Of a stretch of DNA of 64,000 nt, positions 13,401 to 24,900 are shown in pieces. The notes beneath the pieces are model-generated. The model searched no databases. It had not been told where the DNA came from and saw only the letters and a list, made by a program, of their open reading frames with translations. The DNA comes from Linepithema humile. Taxonomy: Eukaryota > Arthropoda > Insecta > Hymenoptera > Formicidae. The position numbers and the translations under genes were made by a program. Location: NCBI RefSeq assembly GCF_040581485.1, contig NC_090129.1, positions 31,420,764 to 31,484,763 of the forward strand, read 5' to 3'. How positions within the stretch are numbered: the first letter of the stretch is position 1; each line of letters begins with the position of its first letter.

Positions 13401-16400
13401 TACAACTTTTATAACGTAGTATGAAATTCATAATATGTATGAGTATTGAATTTTTATATCATAAAGATATTTAAACCATAATGGAACAGAATATAATACT
13501 AGAATTTTGCGCGATAAAATCTCAATAATGGCTTGTTATCTCTAAAAGATAATAATCATGTCTGTCGACGTTTTTAAACTAAAATATATTTCGCTAGAAA
13601 GTTTAGGCGATTTTAACCAACCCGGCGAATAAAATTATTTGACGGACAAAATATACGAGTTTATCAGAGTGAGTTCTCGTTAGGATTACGTGTATTCATT
13701 GTAACCGTAACTTTAACTGACTTTGAATATGGGTGTACATACCGATATACACAACCATTTATTCCATACTCGCAATTCGATAGGCGCGTAGCGCCAGCGG
13801 CGTTTGTTCGCGAAAAATTTTCCAGGGGCTACAGTTTGCGCTTACCAAATATTCAGCGACTGAGGTAGATCAGGTGAATTTTTTTTATCTACTAACCACT
13901 CATTGGTTTTGAAAATAGTTACATCATGCAAAACTCAATACCGTCTAACAATAATGTTTTTTTTAACGATAAACTTGTACAACAAATTAAATAGTAAAAG
14001 AATAGAGTTCAATTTGCAAGTGTAAAATGTAAATTAAACGAATGAAATTAAGAAAAATAAGATAATCATATTTATTTAAAAAAACTTACATTTTTTCTCT
14101 CGTTTTGTCTGTTTTTGCAAAATTTTATACATTTTTCCAGCGCGTTTTATGTTATTATGGACATGATGCTAATGTAAATCATTTCAAAATATATATTGAT
14201 TCGCCATAGCACTTCATAACGTCAATAGAAGTTATTATTGTTCAGTGATAACAGAGTATTGGAAACGAGTATCTCTCTGCATCAGAGAGATACGTCGCGC
14301 ATCGGTAGGTCGCAACGCAACGATATCGATGCAATCAAAACACCGTGATGCTATTTTAAATTGCGCCACGATTAAAAAGTTGCAATGGCGGGATTCGATA
14401 TCGCTTCTTCCCATTCCCCGACTCTCTTACAATATATTCGCAATTAGCGAGATATTAAATTCCCGGACGTAGCTACGGCTTCCGAATGGATCGCATGTCT
14501 GCTGCGTCCACATAGAGCACGTGTGTTGTTTACACGCGAATGCTATCGTAATATTATTTAATTTTCGCGCATTTGAATGTAATGTTTCTTTTTACCTAAA
14601 CAAGTGCACTTGACAAGTGCAGACACGTATTAATAAGTAAACCCTAAAAATTATATAAGTGTGGATAATTTAACATAAAATTACACATGTGATATTAATT
14701 TAACAGTATTCCAAGACGACAGAATTGAGTTTCCATTTTCAAGAAAGATTGATTTTATACCTGTCAATCTGTAATACAATAGAAAGAAAATATTGGATAC
14801 GTTCTGTATACGCAAACTATCGATAACCTTTGGCGATTGATGTGTACGAAGGATTGCGGGCGCAAACAATATCTATTAATTTAATATTTGAGAATCTATC
14901 GAACCGCGAGATAGGATTGCTTGCACGTGCGTCCTAAAGTAAAGTATTTCAACCAAGATAGAACTCCATGACTCTGATTAAGTGAAAAGCAAATTAGCAT
15001 ATACTTTGATCTATTTTAATCGAATGTACTTTCTTTAAAATAGCTTGAAGAGTCCTTAATAACCACACACACACAGAATCACGCTCTGCTAATATTAATG
15101 CCACTATAATTTAATAAGGAATTTGAGATATGGATAAAAAATTCTATGAACGCTTTGAAATATTGAATTAGTTTTTGTAGGTTTAATTTCTCATATTTAT
15201 TCGTGTTTGAATTTCATTAGCATAAAATTTAGTTTAGTTAGCACTTCATCTTGCATATATATCTTGCATATATATCTACGATATGCAAATATCGACATCG
15301 CACTTTATGGATGTTTCGAGTGGATCGCTTCGAGAGTGAACTTTTTTAAAAGGACGTTAAAAAGTTTGTGGATGAGTGGACAATTTACGAAGATGAACGT
15401 CGGCGCTAAATTTACGATTGATGAGAGTTGAAATTTCTAGAAATTTAGAGAAGTTGAGCAACGTTAGTAGAGATATGAGTGACGACATTACCAATTATCA
15501 AATGACATTAGACAGAAATCCATTTAGAACGATTAACGAACATAATTATTGAACAATGAGTAATTTAGAGTTACTTACGAATAATGGAAATTAAAATTAA
15601 AATAATTATTGGATTATTAATTATTTATTATATGAATTAATTTATAATCATTATTGATTTTTAATAAAATTAGTAATAAAAGCACAATGGAGAATTTCTG
15701 AATTTAATGAAATTTGTGTTTAATAATTTATTAGAAATAAAAAGTTTTAAATTAATTGTATTACGCAAGTTAAATTCCATTTTAATTAACATAATCATTC
15801 TTTTTAAAATGTTTTATACATTATATATATATATTAAATTGATGATAAAAATTTCTGAAATTTTTTGTATTAAACGAATTATCGAATCAACACATACTTT
15901 ATTTGAAAATAAAATTATTTAATTGTACAATCTTATGAAAGATATTATATTATGAAAGATAATATTGCTACGTTAGATATGGCAAACGTGAGTGTATTAG
16001 ATCAGCTGGTCAATTTGACAAATTTCAAAGTATATTATATTTAAAAAAACTTTATCTCACAGATACTTATTTGTACTTATTTTAAATTGAATCAATTTTT
16101 CCAGATATTGTAAAATACCGAAAGACGATTCACTTCGCTCATTGATTCGATTCATTCGCATTTACCTTAATACATCATTGAATATAATTTTTGTGAATTA
16201 AGGTATATCAGTGACAACTTCGTAATCGGAATTCGAGAAATTTATATATCAAATTAATCAATTTATATATCAAAGCTTTTTTTGTAAGACTAATGTACGT
16301 TATGGTTTTGTTTTAATCAGCACAAGTCCTATTATCGGCTATAGTTGTTGTTCCTAGGAAAGAAACCACTACGTGCCCCGCAGTAATTAACTCCCTACCA

Positions 16401-19029
16401 GTTTGTATGCACAAAAAGCGCATTGCAGGCGAGGTGGCAGTTACTTAGAGGTAGTTTGCTAATCTAATTGACGGCAACTTCACCGTTCTATCATGCAATA
16501 ATTAAGACAGATGTTTCAAATTTGCGCTAAATAAAAATTCTAAATAAAAATAATATAACTTTTACGACATTCATGGGGGCGGTAAAATTGTTTTAAAGTA
16601 TTAATTTTAATTTTTGGTTTGAAAGAATTAATTAAGTGATATAATTAGAAATAATACATCAAAAATTTTGCTATCAATTTATATCAGGCAAGAGACAGCA
16701 ATTTCCGAATTTTAATAATGACAAATGATAATTTGAACGATAAAAATCCACTTGGCATTTTTTCCAAAAATAAATTTATTTTTATTGTTTTGAAAATAAT
16801 CGTTCTTGCGTTTTCCGGCGGACCAACCGAAGTGTAATCTGCTATAAATATAATTATTTTGGTAAGACTGAAGAAAACGTGGCGATGGTGGAATATATTC
16901 GGTCTCGTAGGGCTGACTGCAAACTAAGTTTATTCGTCATTACCGCACTGGCTGTGCTGTAGTTAAGCAACGCCGGCAGTTCGTTTACTTGCGCGCGCTT
17001 CCGTTGCTTCCGCCTTGTCGGAAACGATGCTTTTTGCGTCTCACTAGTTCTCTCTTCTTTTGCTTCGTGACGCGATGGTTTTATTAGGTACAGCGTAAAG
17101 TAGCCTGTCGTCTCTCGATAGCGGAAGGTATCAAATTACGTCGCATGCTTATTTTCAAGTGATTTTATGTTTATAAATGGATTTTACTTTCGTTAATTTT
17201 TACATTTAAAAAAATTCGATTTCGTGTATGTATTTTTTCTATTTATTAATGTTTTTTAAATAATATATTTTAATGTTAAAAAGATCGGTATATATATGTA
17301 ATGTACATATATCCTATAGATTTTTAAATTAATGTTTAAATATTGATCAAACTTTGTTTGCTTTTATGTATAAGTAGTATTCATTGATCCTATTTTCTAA
17401 TTAGTAACGTGTTTTAACTTTAAACTCGTTTTAATATATTTTACAAGATATTACAATTCCGTTTTTTCTTATCCAGATATATAATTTTTTTTATAAGTTA
17501 AATTTAGCAAATTGGATAAGGAAATCGATAATATAAAATGTCGCTAATTTTATGAATCAAATATCTGGGTGAATAATAATTGGAAGACATATGTAGATTT
17601 CATATATAATCCATGTACGTTATAATTGAAAGCGTAGTACGAGATTGTAACGGAACATGGTAAGACTTATAAAGCCCCGGCGAGGGATATGACCTACTAA
17701 AGAATGACCGTTTCCAGGGAAACGTTACGATTTAGACGTCCGAAATGACGCGTACGTTGCGCCGGAATTTTGCAGTTCTACCGCATCGCTTGCCCCCCGC
17801 TCCCTTCATCACGCCTCGCGTAGGATCACATCTGCGGATGCAATAAGTTGGGTTAGCTCCTCTCGTATTTCTCCTCAGCAACCACTACCGTACCATGAAT
17901 TATCATGGCAAGGTCCGGCTATATCCTGTTGGGATCTCGAACGATCTCGGCGCGCGAGTTAAGGCCTCTCGCGTAGCATCGGGGATCGATTTGTTCGGCA
18001 CACCTGATACAGCGCGGGAGAATTTCTTACCATTCACTGAAAGGCACGGAGAATGCTATCGTTATATTGATAATGAGTTAAATGGCACGAAGCGTTTAAA
18101 GACAGGAGATACAGTTAAATGTTATTTTCTAGCAACGAAATTTATTGTCAATATAACTTTAACAGAATTATCGCATATAAAATATTATATATTTTCACAC
18201 GCAAGCGTGCAAACATAAAAATATTATGTACAAATATTATTATATATAAATATTTAATATTTTTATGTAAATCACTGAAAAATATGATTTCGTGATTTTA
18301 CACTGATGTATTGCGGTTTCCATAGAATTCTGCGACATTTAAATTTAAATATCTTATTACCATTAAAACGTCAGATGTGGAAAATATATTTATGGTAAAG
18401 CATCTCGTCTCAAGTCGTCTCGTTGGATAAACGACCTCGGTGTGTTCCAAAATTTGCATCTCTGTCTTATGTAAGCATTCAGGATTCACGCACCGTGAAT
18501 TAACTACCAGCGTCTTGCTGCTAAAAGCGTTTGTTTTCGTTGCGGTTTTCATATACATGCTGTATTCTCGAAAATGCGCTAAGTCGCGCCAAAGTTTCGT
18601 CCTAGATTTGCGCAAGCGGTCATAAATCTGCGTTAATATGAGCGAAACAATGTTATACGGTGTGCGATATTGTGCACGCTATTCGAAATTTCCGTTTTCA
18701 TATTTGCGTTCAATAAACGATGAAATATACAAAGAATAAAAGGGATGAACCGCCTGACAGCCGCGAGGTTGACACTGATAAAACAAATAATTCTACCGGA
18801 ATAAATATTTCCGGGACATTTTTGCTTTTTGGTTTCACGGCTTTGAATGTGGAATGCGTAAAGATAATATAAAAAGATCGCAACAAACTAATAAGTACTA
18901 TTCCATCTAGCTTTATAATATTACACGTAGCATTCAAGTTAATTAAAAAAAATTTTATTATGCTTTAAAAAAATTATTTTATAAAAATAAATTTTTCAAC
19001 GCGAAACGAAACAAAGTAAAAAATACTCT
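4411..19029. other. Long noncoding stretch (intergenic or intronic)
   Basis: I find no supportable gene in these 14.6 kb. The sequence is AT-rich apart from CpG-rich patches, the clearest at about 8340-9000, where open frames on both strands reflect base composition. Smaller patches lie near 4790-5100, 10700-10990 and 17660-18010. Short items seen: (TA)n runs near 6885, 11340 and 15250; a 7-bp perfect palindrome CGTTTCC-AG-GGAAACG at 17709-17724; and possible but unsupported short first exons near 10620 and 17895. Confidence 0.45.
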
Positions 19030-19928
19030 ATGTGTATGAAGTTAGCCCCACACTTTAATACAATTAAAATAATTGAAATTGTACTGCATTGTACTAGTTT
19101 TGTACCAAATTGTACCGTAGTTAATTTTTTGAAATCACGCGCGGATTTACAAAAAATCGAAATTTTTGAATTTTTTGAGTAGCCCCACACTTTTCGAAAA
19201 ATGATTTTTTCTCGACTGTACTACATTGTACTAGTTGTACCGAACATTGTACCGTTTGAAAAAAATTCCTAACAAATTTGGATTTTGAGAAAAACGAGAA
19301 AATCGAAAAATTTTGGACATTACGTAATTACGGCAAATCGGCTATTTTTTAAGATATCGAAACGCGGCCAACGGAGTTCGAAAGAGAATTGTTTGTACCG
19401 GTTTGTACCGCTTTGAATTTTGTTTGCACCTCAACCGGACCGGAAGTACCGAATTTTGCAATTTTTAACAATACGTAAATACGGTAACTCGGCTATTTTT
19501 TAAGATATCGAAACGCGGTCCGGTTGAGATGCAAACGAAATTCAAAGCAGTACAAACCGGTACAAACGATTCTCTTTCGAACCTCGTTGGCCGCGTTTTG
19601 ATATCTTAAAAAATAGCCGATTTGCCGTAATTACGTAATGTCCAAAATTTTTCGATTTTCTCGTTTTTTTCAAAATCCAAATTTGTTAGGAATTTTTTTC
19701 AAACGGCACAACGTTCGGTACAACTAGTACAATGTAGTACAGTCGAGAAAAAATCATTTTTCGAAAAGTGTGGGGCTACTCAAAAAATTCAAAAATTTCG
19801 ATTTTTTGGAAATCCGCGCGTGATTTCAAAAAATTAACTACGGTACAATTTGGTACAAAACTAGTACAATGCAGTACAATTTCGATTATTTTAATTTTAT
19901 TAAAGTGTGGGGCTAACTTCATACACAT
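19030..19928. mobile_element. Near-perfect 0.9-kb palindromic foldback element
   Basis: Two arms of about 413 bp (19030-19442 and 19516-19928) are nearly exact reverse complements around a loop of about 73 bp. Both ends read ATGTGTATGAAGTTAGCCCC inward. The flanks share AATACTCT (19022-19029 and 19930-19937), an imperfect 8-9 bp target-site duplication. Each arm contains repeated blocks built from AGCCCCACACTTT and from GTACTRCATTGTACTAGT...TGTACCG (left arm 19081-19117, 19218-19254, with a shorter GTACCG pair at 19391-19411), the sort of iterated subterminal motif that transposases bind. The loop partly repeats the arm block CGGCTATTTTTTAAGATATCG, so it probably arose by internal duplication. 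Mirror-image open frames in the two arms are by-products of the repeat. An 8-9 bp duplication suggests hAT- or MULE-type mobilisation; this is inference. Confidence 0.85.
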
Positions 19929-21085
19929 GAATACTCTGTTTAAAAACGGTGGCAGAACGGATTCTGTGTGCAAATGTTTGCGGATATTTACGGACTCATG
20001 AAGCTATGTATCTATCTTTTCATTAATTGGAATTCGGTTTATGATATGTGAATTACGCTCTCGAGCAGCGATGAAGGGGGATAAGGAAATGATATGTCTG
20101 TCGATTCTTTTTGTTTCTCGGTTCCTGTTTATCTTCTTTGTCCCTTCCCTCTCTGCGCCTCTTGTTCTAGCTATTAACCGTTATCGAGATGATTCTTATC
20201 ACATAAAAGAGGAACTCGTTAGCGCACGAGGACTATAAATCGGAAACAACGGAATCTCGTTCAGCTTCCACGAATACGAGGGCCTGTCTAAATTCCTTAT
20301 CGGACGCATTTTGATAGTTATCCGTGGTCGTTTGATATATTCATTAATATTTTCGGCAATATTAGACACGTAATACAATTGTTGCTTGAATAGACAAATA
20401 ATTACAACTTATTTCTCCATTAATAAACACTAAATTTATTGTACATTTATTTTAATAATTATATAATTATATAAAAAATATGATTATATTAATAAAATGA
20501 GTACATGATATTATGAAAGAATTATTTATTATTATATGAAAAATTTAATATAATTTTTTCGAACTATTCTTTTTTTAATTTTAGTAACTTTAGTGATAAA
20601 TAACGTTGCAAGACAAATTTTACTCGGAGAAAATGTTATGCAACTATATAATGTACGGTATTCTTTTTTTATTCGTCGGTAAACGATTTTATCTGATGTA
20701 ATAATCTGCTAATATTACGAAGCTACTGCCGGAAAAAAATTACATCCTGACAACTTAACAGATATTGCACGTGAAGTGTTTGCATTACGCGTTAATAAGT
20801 TATATAAATATAATGTTTGCTGTGCATTTCAGTCTCAGAATCAGTTCCATTAGCAGTTCGAGCCGCGTCAATGCGGATCGTTAATCACGGTATCGATAAT
20901 TTGTTTAACGTGTCAATTAATTATCGTTAATTATCGACTCAAGTCGAGCAAATGCGCAATTTTCAAAGAGAGCCGCGCCTGAAAGCGAGAGATTCCAATT
21001 GCACGACGCTCGATGCTCTTTTTTTTTTTTCCTCGGCGTTGTTGCATTTTCCGACGAACGAATGTTGAAGAAGAGCTTCACTTAC
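19929..21085. other. AT-rich noncoding DNA with one candidate core promoter
   Basis: No coding exon is visible. It would lie inside the first coding intron of the minus-strand gene whose signal-peptide exon is at 21086-21149. It contains a TATA/initiator pair on the plus strand (separate entry). Confidence 0.4.
20801..20836 (+). promoter_or_regulatory. Candidate TATA/initiator core promoter
   Basis: TATATAAATA begins at 20801, and TTCAGTC at 20828-20834 matches the arthropod initiator TCAGT, its A lying 30 bases downstream of the TATA start. That spacing is the expected one. No convincing plus-strand first exon follows: the first ATG (20870) opens only an 18-codon frame. Chance occurrence in AT-rich DNA is quite possible. 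Confidence 0.3.
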
Positions 21086-21201
21086 CGATCGGGTGTATCA
21101 GGTGCCGCAATGATGCCAGCAGCGGCAGAATCAATAGAAACCGGGCCATGATGGCTTCGATTCAGACGTCCATCTCGCGTTCATTCACGAGGCCGGTGCC
21201 T
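21086..21201 (-). CDS. First coding exon: 5'UTR end plus signal peptide of an unidentified secreted or membrane protein
   Basis: On the minus strand a strong acceptor (T-rich tract ending CTGTTGCAG) opens the exon at 21201. After 52 untranslated bases an ATG (21149-21147) starts MARFLLILPLLASLRHLIHP, a short positive N-terminus followed by a hydrophobic core as in a secretion signal. The reading frame runs 21 codons plus one base to a GTAAGT donor directly after 21086 (phase 1). The upstream UTR exon most likely ends at 21777 before GTAAGC; joining them puts a stop ahead of the ATG, consistent with untranslated leader. I found no later exon to the left in the window, so the gene has a long intron or the exon is not real. 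The family cannot be named. Confidence 0.45.
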
Positions 21202-21356
21202 CTGCAACAGAAAAAAAGCGCATACAACTGCATTAATAGCGCGCCGCAGTCTTCTCGGCGCTGAATTAAGTCTCAATAGGGGGGGGGGGGGGAGGCTCTT
21301 CATGTCGCGGAAACTGGTCGTTCATTATTTCGATGATCGATCAAGTATCGTCCCGG

Positions 21357-21922
21357 AACGAACGAATCAATTCATCCGTTCTCGTTTTGCGCTAGTTGCA
21401 AAGTATCTGTCTCTCTAACATTCTTTTCCTCCGCTCGAGCTATTTATTGCATTTTTATTGCGCCATTCTGCAGACACAAAGAGCTCTCCCGCTCGTTAAA
21501 GATGAGCTGTCTTTCATTTATGACAGGATTGGAAACTGATACGAAACTAACTTTCGAGTGAGCGTTTCTCACGGTAAACTCTTTCTTTTGTTTCTGCTTA
21601 TAATGCACACTTGTCTCAATTTATCACTTTTTATTTCAACCGCGGTGTTCACCGAGAGAAGTCGTTTATGCGCGGTAAGTTTTTCAAAGTATGCAAACTA
21701 CTTTCCCGTAAAACCAGCACGGTTTTCAATAGCATCTCGTAGTAGTAGCTAGGAGAAGAGCGACGGAGGAGCTTACCACGGAACGCACTTGACTCGGCCG
21801 CACTCGAAGTAGCAGGGCCGCCTAATGTAGATCATGTTCATCGTTATTAGCTCAAAAGGAGAACGGCGTGGAAAAGAGGGTCCACTATGGAAGAGAGAAC
21901 AAAAGGATGAGGAGAATAATGA
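21357..21922. repeat. Diverged duplicated segment, copy A (intron plus 5'UTR exon end)
   Basis: About 565 bp align with 31389-31914 in the same orientation, with substitutions and small indels throughout. Shared blocks include GAATCAATT-ATCCGTTTCCGTTTT, CACAAAGAGCT, TAAAGATGAGCTGTCTTT, ATGACA-GATTG and AGCACGGTTTT. In this copy the minus strand has a GTAAGC splice donor after 21777, matching the UTR exon that would feed the signal-peptide exon at 21201. Copy B has lost that donor. The conserved material is noncoding leader/intron sequence, so either a gene start was duplicated or a regulatory segment was. Confidence 0.65.
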
Positions 21923-24900
21923 AAGCAAAGAGCTTTCTAACGAGCCTCGCTCGCGGCTCTGTTTAGTCTTATCGTGTACGAGCGAATTCATGTGTGTACT
22001 TCTTCGCCGGAATTGCGGTTGATACGCGCCACTGCGATATCGACATCGGCAGTCACAGCAAGTGGTGGAATTATTTCGATATATATCACTGATTCGATTC
22101 ACTTGTCAAACATTCGAATGGGAAAATCGTAGGTATATCGAAATATGGAATACTTGGTTTTGAAATTTGACACTGTGATATATGTCGGAGTGATTGCTAA
22201 TTGATATCGAGCGTGTAAACGTGATACACGTGTTGTATACGTACTAGTGACACAATTAAATGTTACAGAATAACAATATAACAAATAAAAGTGTCTGATA
22301 GTGTTACTGATATAAATTTGGATGCTACATAGTGAACATTAAATTTTCAAAATTATCGATGGTACGATCTGAAATGTGTTTAAAACAACCAACAATTTAA
22401 TGAGCGAAGTTTGATAGTTTTTTTTATCATTAAAGGCTTTCAAGTTAATCGATGATAAGTAAAGTAAAACGAGAAGATTGTTAATATTTCAGATTTTTAA
22501 ATCAGATTTGAAATTCGGAAGTATTAATATCACATAAAATATTCAATCCTTAAATATACTTTGAAAACTTTACTAGAATATAATATTAGAATAAAAAGTA
22601 TGTCAATTTGTAAGATTCTTTTAACTTTCTCGCATAACTACATTGATTAATAAAAAGTATGACATTATTATAAGATGTCGATAATAATATAACGATATTA
22701 ATACGTGTTGATATGATATTTGATATTTATATAGAAGTGAAAATTGCGCGAGCAATATATTGTTGGAAAGTAGACCAATAAATTCACACTTTCTATTTTA
22801 CACAAATCTTTCCATCAATCTAATATTATTCTCGTTGCTAACTACATCTTGTAACGTGCAGTAACTATTTGTAGCGTTGATCGCTGAACGCCAACCGCTA
22901 ACAGATATACGACAAATGCGTGCGTGCCCGTGTCACGGACGTTGATCGACGTCGGCGACGTATCGACAATGTTAATCTGTCTCGCCGAAGGGTTGCGCCC
23001 GTACCGCCGTCCGTGCCCATGTTACTCGCATCAGTGACAGTATCGGGCTGTAACGTAACTTCCGTGTTACGCTGATGAAAGAGATGTTCCGGTTGCGACG
23101 ATTTTTAGTGGGATTGCTGGCGACATGTGTCCACGCGCAGGGAAATGAGTGAGACCGGGCTCACATGTTCGAGTAGCTAAATGCCACAGGTGATTATAGA
23201 GAGTGATTCGTTATTAGTGATATAACTGGAAAAAAAATGGCTTCAACATACAAAAACAAATCAAACGATGTAAAATGAAATTTTCAGAATAACAGACTTT
23301 CAGACTTTGTTGTTTACGCGCGTGTTGAGTTTTATCTACAATTTTTGATATTTTAGTGATGCCAATTTTTATTTGTTAAATTAACATTCTTCTTACTTAA
23401 ATAAAATATTAGGCATTATATCGGATATCCATTTATAATAAATGTTGGACTTAGCTACTCAGAATAAATTTTCAAAATATCCTGTCGCAATCCTTGAGTT
23501 TAATTTCGACTCTGATAAATTTATTCCATTTCAAGATGCACAAATATTGATATTTCTTCTCTTTCGACATCAATTAAAAAATATTTTGCGCAAGTTTGCT
23601 TAAGCTTGTTAGACAAACATTTATCTAGATATCGCGCATGTTAGTCTGCATTACAGAATCGGGTTTACTCTACATCACAAACCGTCGACCTATCTCGAAT
23701 TACACAAACCGCGAACGAGACCTATATCGATCGGATTGATTTCAGCGCGGAGTAGTTCTATATCTATACACATGAGGCATCGCGCTTCAGCCAGTCGAAC
23801 GAAAATGCGTTCCGCGCATTACATGGCGGTGGAAATGGCGCGTATAATCCCTTTGAAAAAGTGCAGTACGTCGCACTAGTACGCGGCAAATCGGGCTGCA
23901 AAGTGTGACGCATGTTGCAAATCCTTTCGTTTCATATTTCAAACCGGGAAACGCGCACGTCAGACATTATTTCTACTTTTGCCACTGTCTTGACTCGCTC
24001 CCCTTCGGCCGATATCTTGGCGCGACTCACTCTCTCGCTCTCTTTCGAATCATCCTTTTGTTCCTGCTCCGAGTATCCGCGATGATAAACGGTTAGCTCT
24101 ACTGAGTCGTTCAAGATACGGTTCAGAGAAATTATTAGCCTTGTACTCGCTCTCGAGAAAAGTAAAAAAAAATGAAGGAAAGAGATTGATGCTGTTTCTC
24201 GCTTCAGTATTTCCACGAACTTTATATCGTTTTGCTTGACTCGTCGAGATTTTGTACAATCGACGAATCTTTATTTGCATCTCTTTGCGAGTTAAATTTT
24301 TGTTCGCGACTTCGCGGCGAGGAGGAGAATCAATTGATGTTGTTACGGTAATAAGTTAAACTTATTATTGATTAATAGCGTCGACATGCGGCGTTAGAAT
24401 AATTATCATTGTTTCCGCGTTAATTAGTATTTGATATGTGTACTATATTGCTACCTTTAAATACGATCACCAATAATTAATATCTCATGTTTTAATCTAG
24501 TGGAATGAAACCGGCAAACGGCTAATAATAATCTAATATCTAATAGACTGGAATAATTTAAATTCAATTTAGTCGAAATCACGTTATGTGAAAAGGCGTG
24601 AAAAACTGTTATCGCTACAATTGCAATCACTGCCAATTGCATTATAATGTGTACAAGTTTAGAGACATTCTATTAACCGATAAAAACTCTGTTATCGCAA
24701 AGTTTAATCTAGTAAATGATGTTTCTCGTCCCTCGTTTACTATCACAACACCCGAATTTATGATCAAGAAACGGGATGTAACGGTCGAATAAATAGAGCA
24801 CCGATTTCACCTCCAGACTAGGTTTACAACGTGAATGATCGTCGTAAAATTTGGGCTGAATTGGGTTAGTTTAGAGATAGCTCGATAAAACTGTTTCCTC

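Noticed and set aside
17895..18218. 107-codon plus-strand frame with a reasonable start context
   Set aside because: Composition shifts to AT-rich halfway and the end is low complexity; no family resemblance.
18996..20001. Matching open frames on opposite strands starting MWGYSKNSKISIF
   Set aside because: They are mirror images arising from the two arms of the palindrome, not independent genes.
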